5,902 nucleotides of DNA from assembly GCA_029884515.1 (NCBI GenBank), contig JAOUHR010000134.1, positions 1 through 5,902 of the forward strand, read 5' to 3'. Numbering within the stretch: position 1 is the stretch's first letter; each line of letters begins with the position of its first letter. Shown here piece by piece: positions 5,852 through 5,902 of this stretch. This DNA comes from Gemmatimonadota bacterium. Lineage in GTDB: Bacteria > Gemmatimonadota > Gemmatimonadetes > Gemmatimonadales > Gemmatimonadaceae. The position numbers and the translations under genes were made by a program. The notes under the pieces were generated by a model. That model saw only the letters and a program-made list of their open reading frames with translations, had not been told where the DNA came from and searched no databases.

Positions 5852-5902
5852 GGTCCGACGGTCGATCTGTGGCGGAATGTGCAGTGCATCCCAGCGCGGC
5901 GT
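5852..5902. other. Upstream edge of the sigma factor gene, no clear element
   Basis: These 51 bases lie upstream of the sigma factor's candidate starts. I see no convincing -10/-35 pair on the minus strand and no stop codon in the sigma factor frame. The only structure is a short TGCAnTGCA palindrome at 5880-5888. A promoter, if present, is probably beyond the window. Confidence 0.4.

Noticed and set aside
1..5902. CRISPR arrays, tRNA or rRNA genes, insertion sequences, intrinsic terminators
   Set aside because: No spaced direct repeats, cloverleaf-like sequence, transposase motifs or GC hairpin followed by a T-run were found on reading both strands.

Overview
The window is about 70% GC by eye. 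It holds six genes, all on the minus strand, packed head to tail with almost no intergenic DNA. Reading in the direction of transcription (right to left) they are: a primary-type sigma-70 factor (4970-5839), a YajQ-family protein (4403-4906), the ribosomal protein S12 methylthiotransferase RimO (2998-4398), a SpoIID/LytB-domain predicted lipoprotein (1604-3001), a Gfo/Idh/MocA-fold protein (559-1590), and the N-terminal part of a DUF4105/Lnb-type secreted protein that runs off the left edge (1-562).

The organism is most likely a high-GC Gram-negative (diderm) bacterium, and I would guess Gemmatimonadota. The reasons are the short sigma factor with no region 1.1 and no insert between regions 1.2 and 2.1, a form typical of the Bacteroidota/Chlorobiota/Gemmatimonadota side of the tree, together with very high GC at third codon positions, YajQ, and SpoIID- and DUF4105-type envelope proteins. 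This is inference from remembered family features; no search was run.

Layout: the sigma factor has a strong Shine-Dalgarno sequence and is followed by a 63-base gap carrying an 8-bp inverted repeat. From yajQ to the left edge the genes look like one transcription unit. yajQ and rimO are 4 bases apart. rimO and spoIID overlap in a GTGA start/stop. spoIID and the Gfo gene are 13 bases apart. The Gfo gene and the DUF4105 gene overlap in another GTGA. All six best-supported starts are GTG, and none of the genes has an ATG close enough to serve instead.

The first three genes are housekeeping functions (transcription, a nucleotide-binding protein, ribosome modification). The last three appear to form an envelope-related group: a predicted peptidoglycan-acting lipoprotein, a dehydrogenase-fold protein lacking its usual catalytic lysine and histidine, and a DUF4105 protein with the His/Cys pair seen in the domain now linked to lipoprotein N-acylation. 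No mobile element, CRISPR array, tRNA or rRNA was seen. The most interesting points are the altered active site of the Gfo/Idh/MocA protein and the possible lipoprotein/lipoprotein-modifying gene group; otherwise this is an ordinary chromosomal region.
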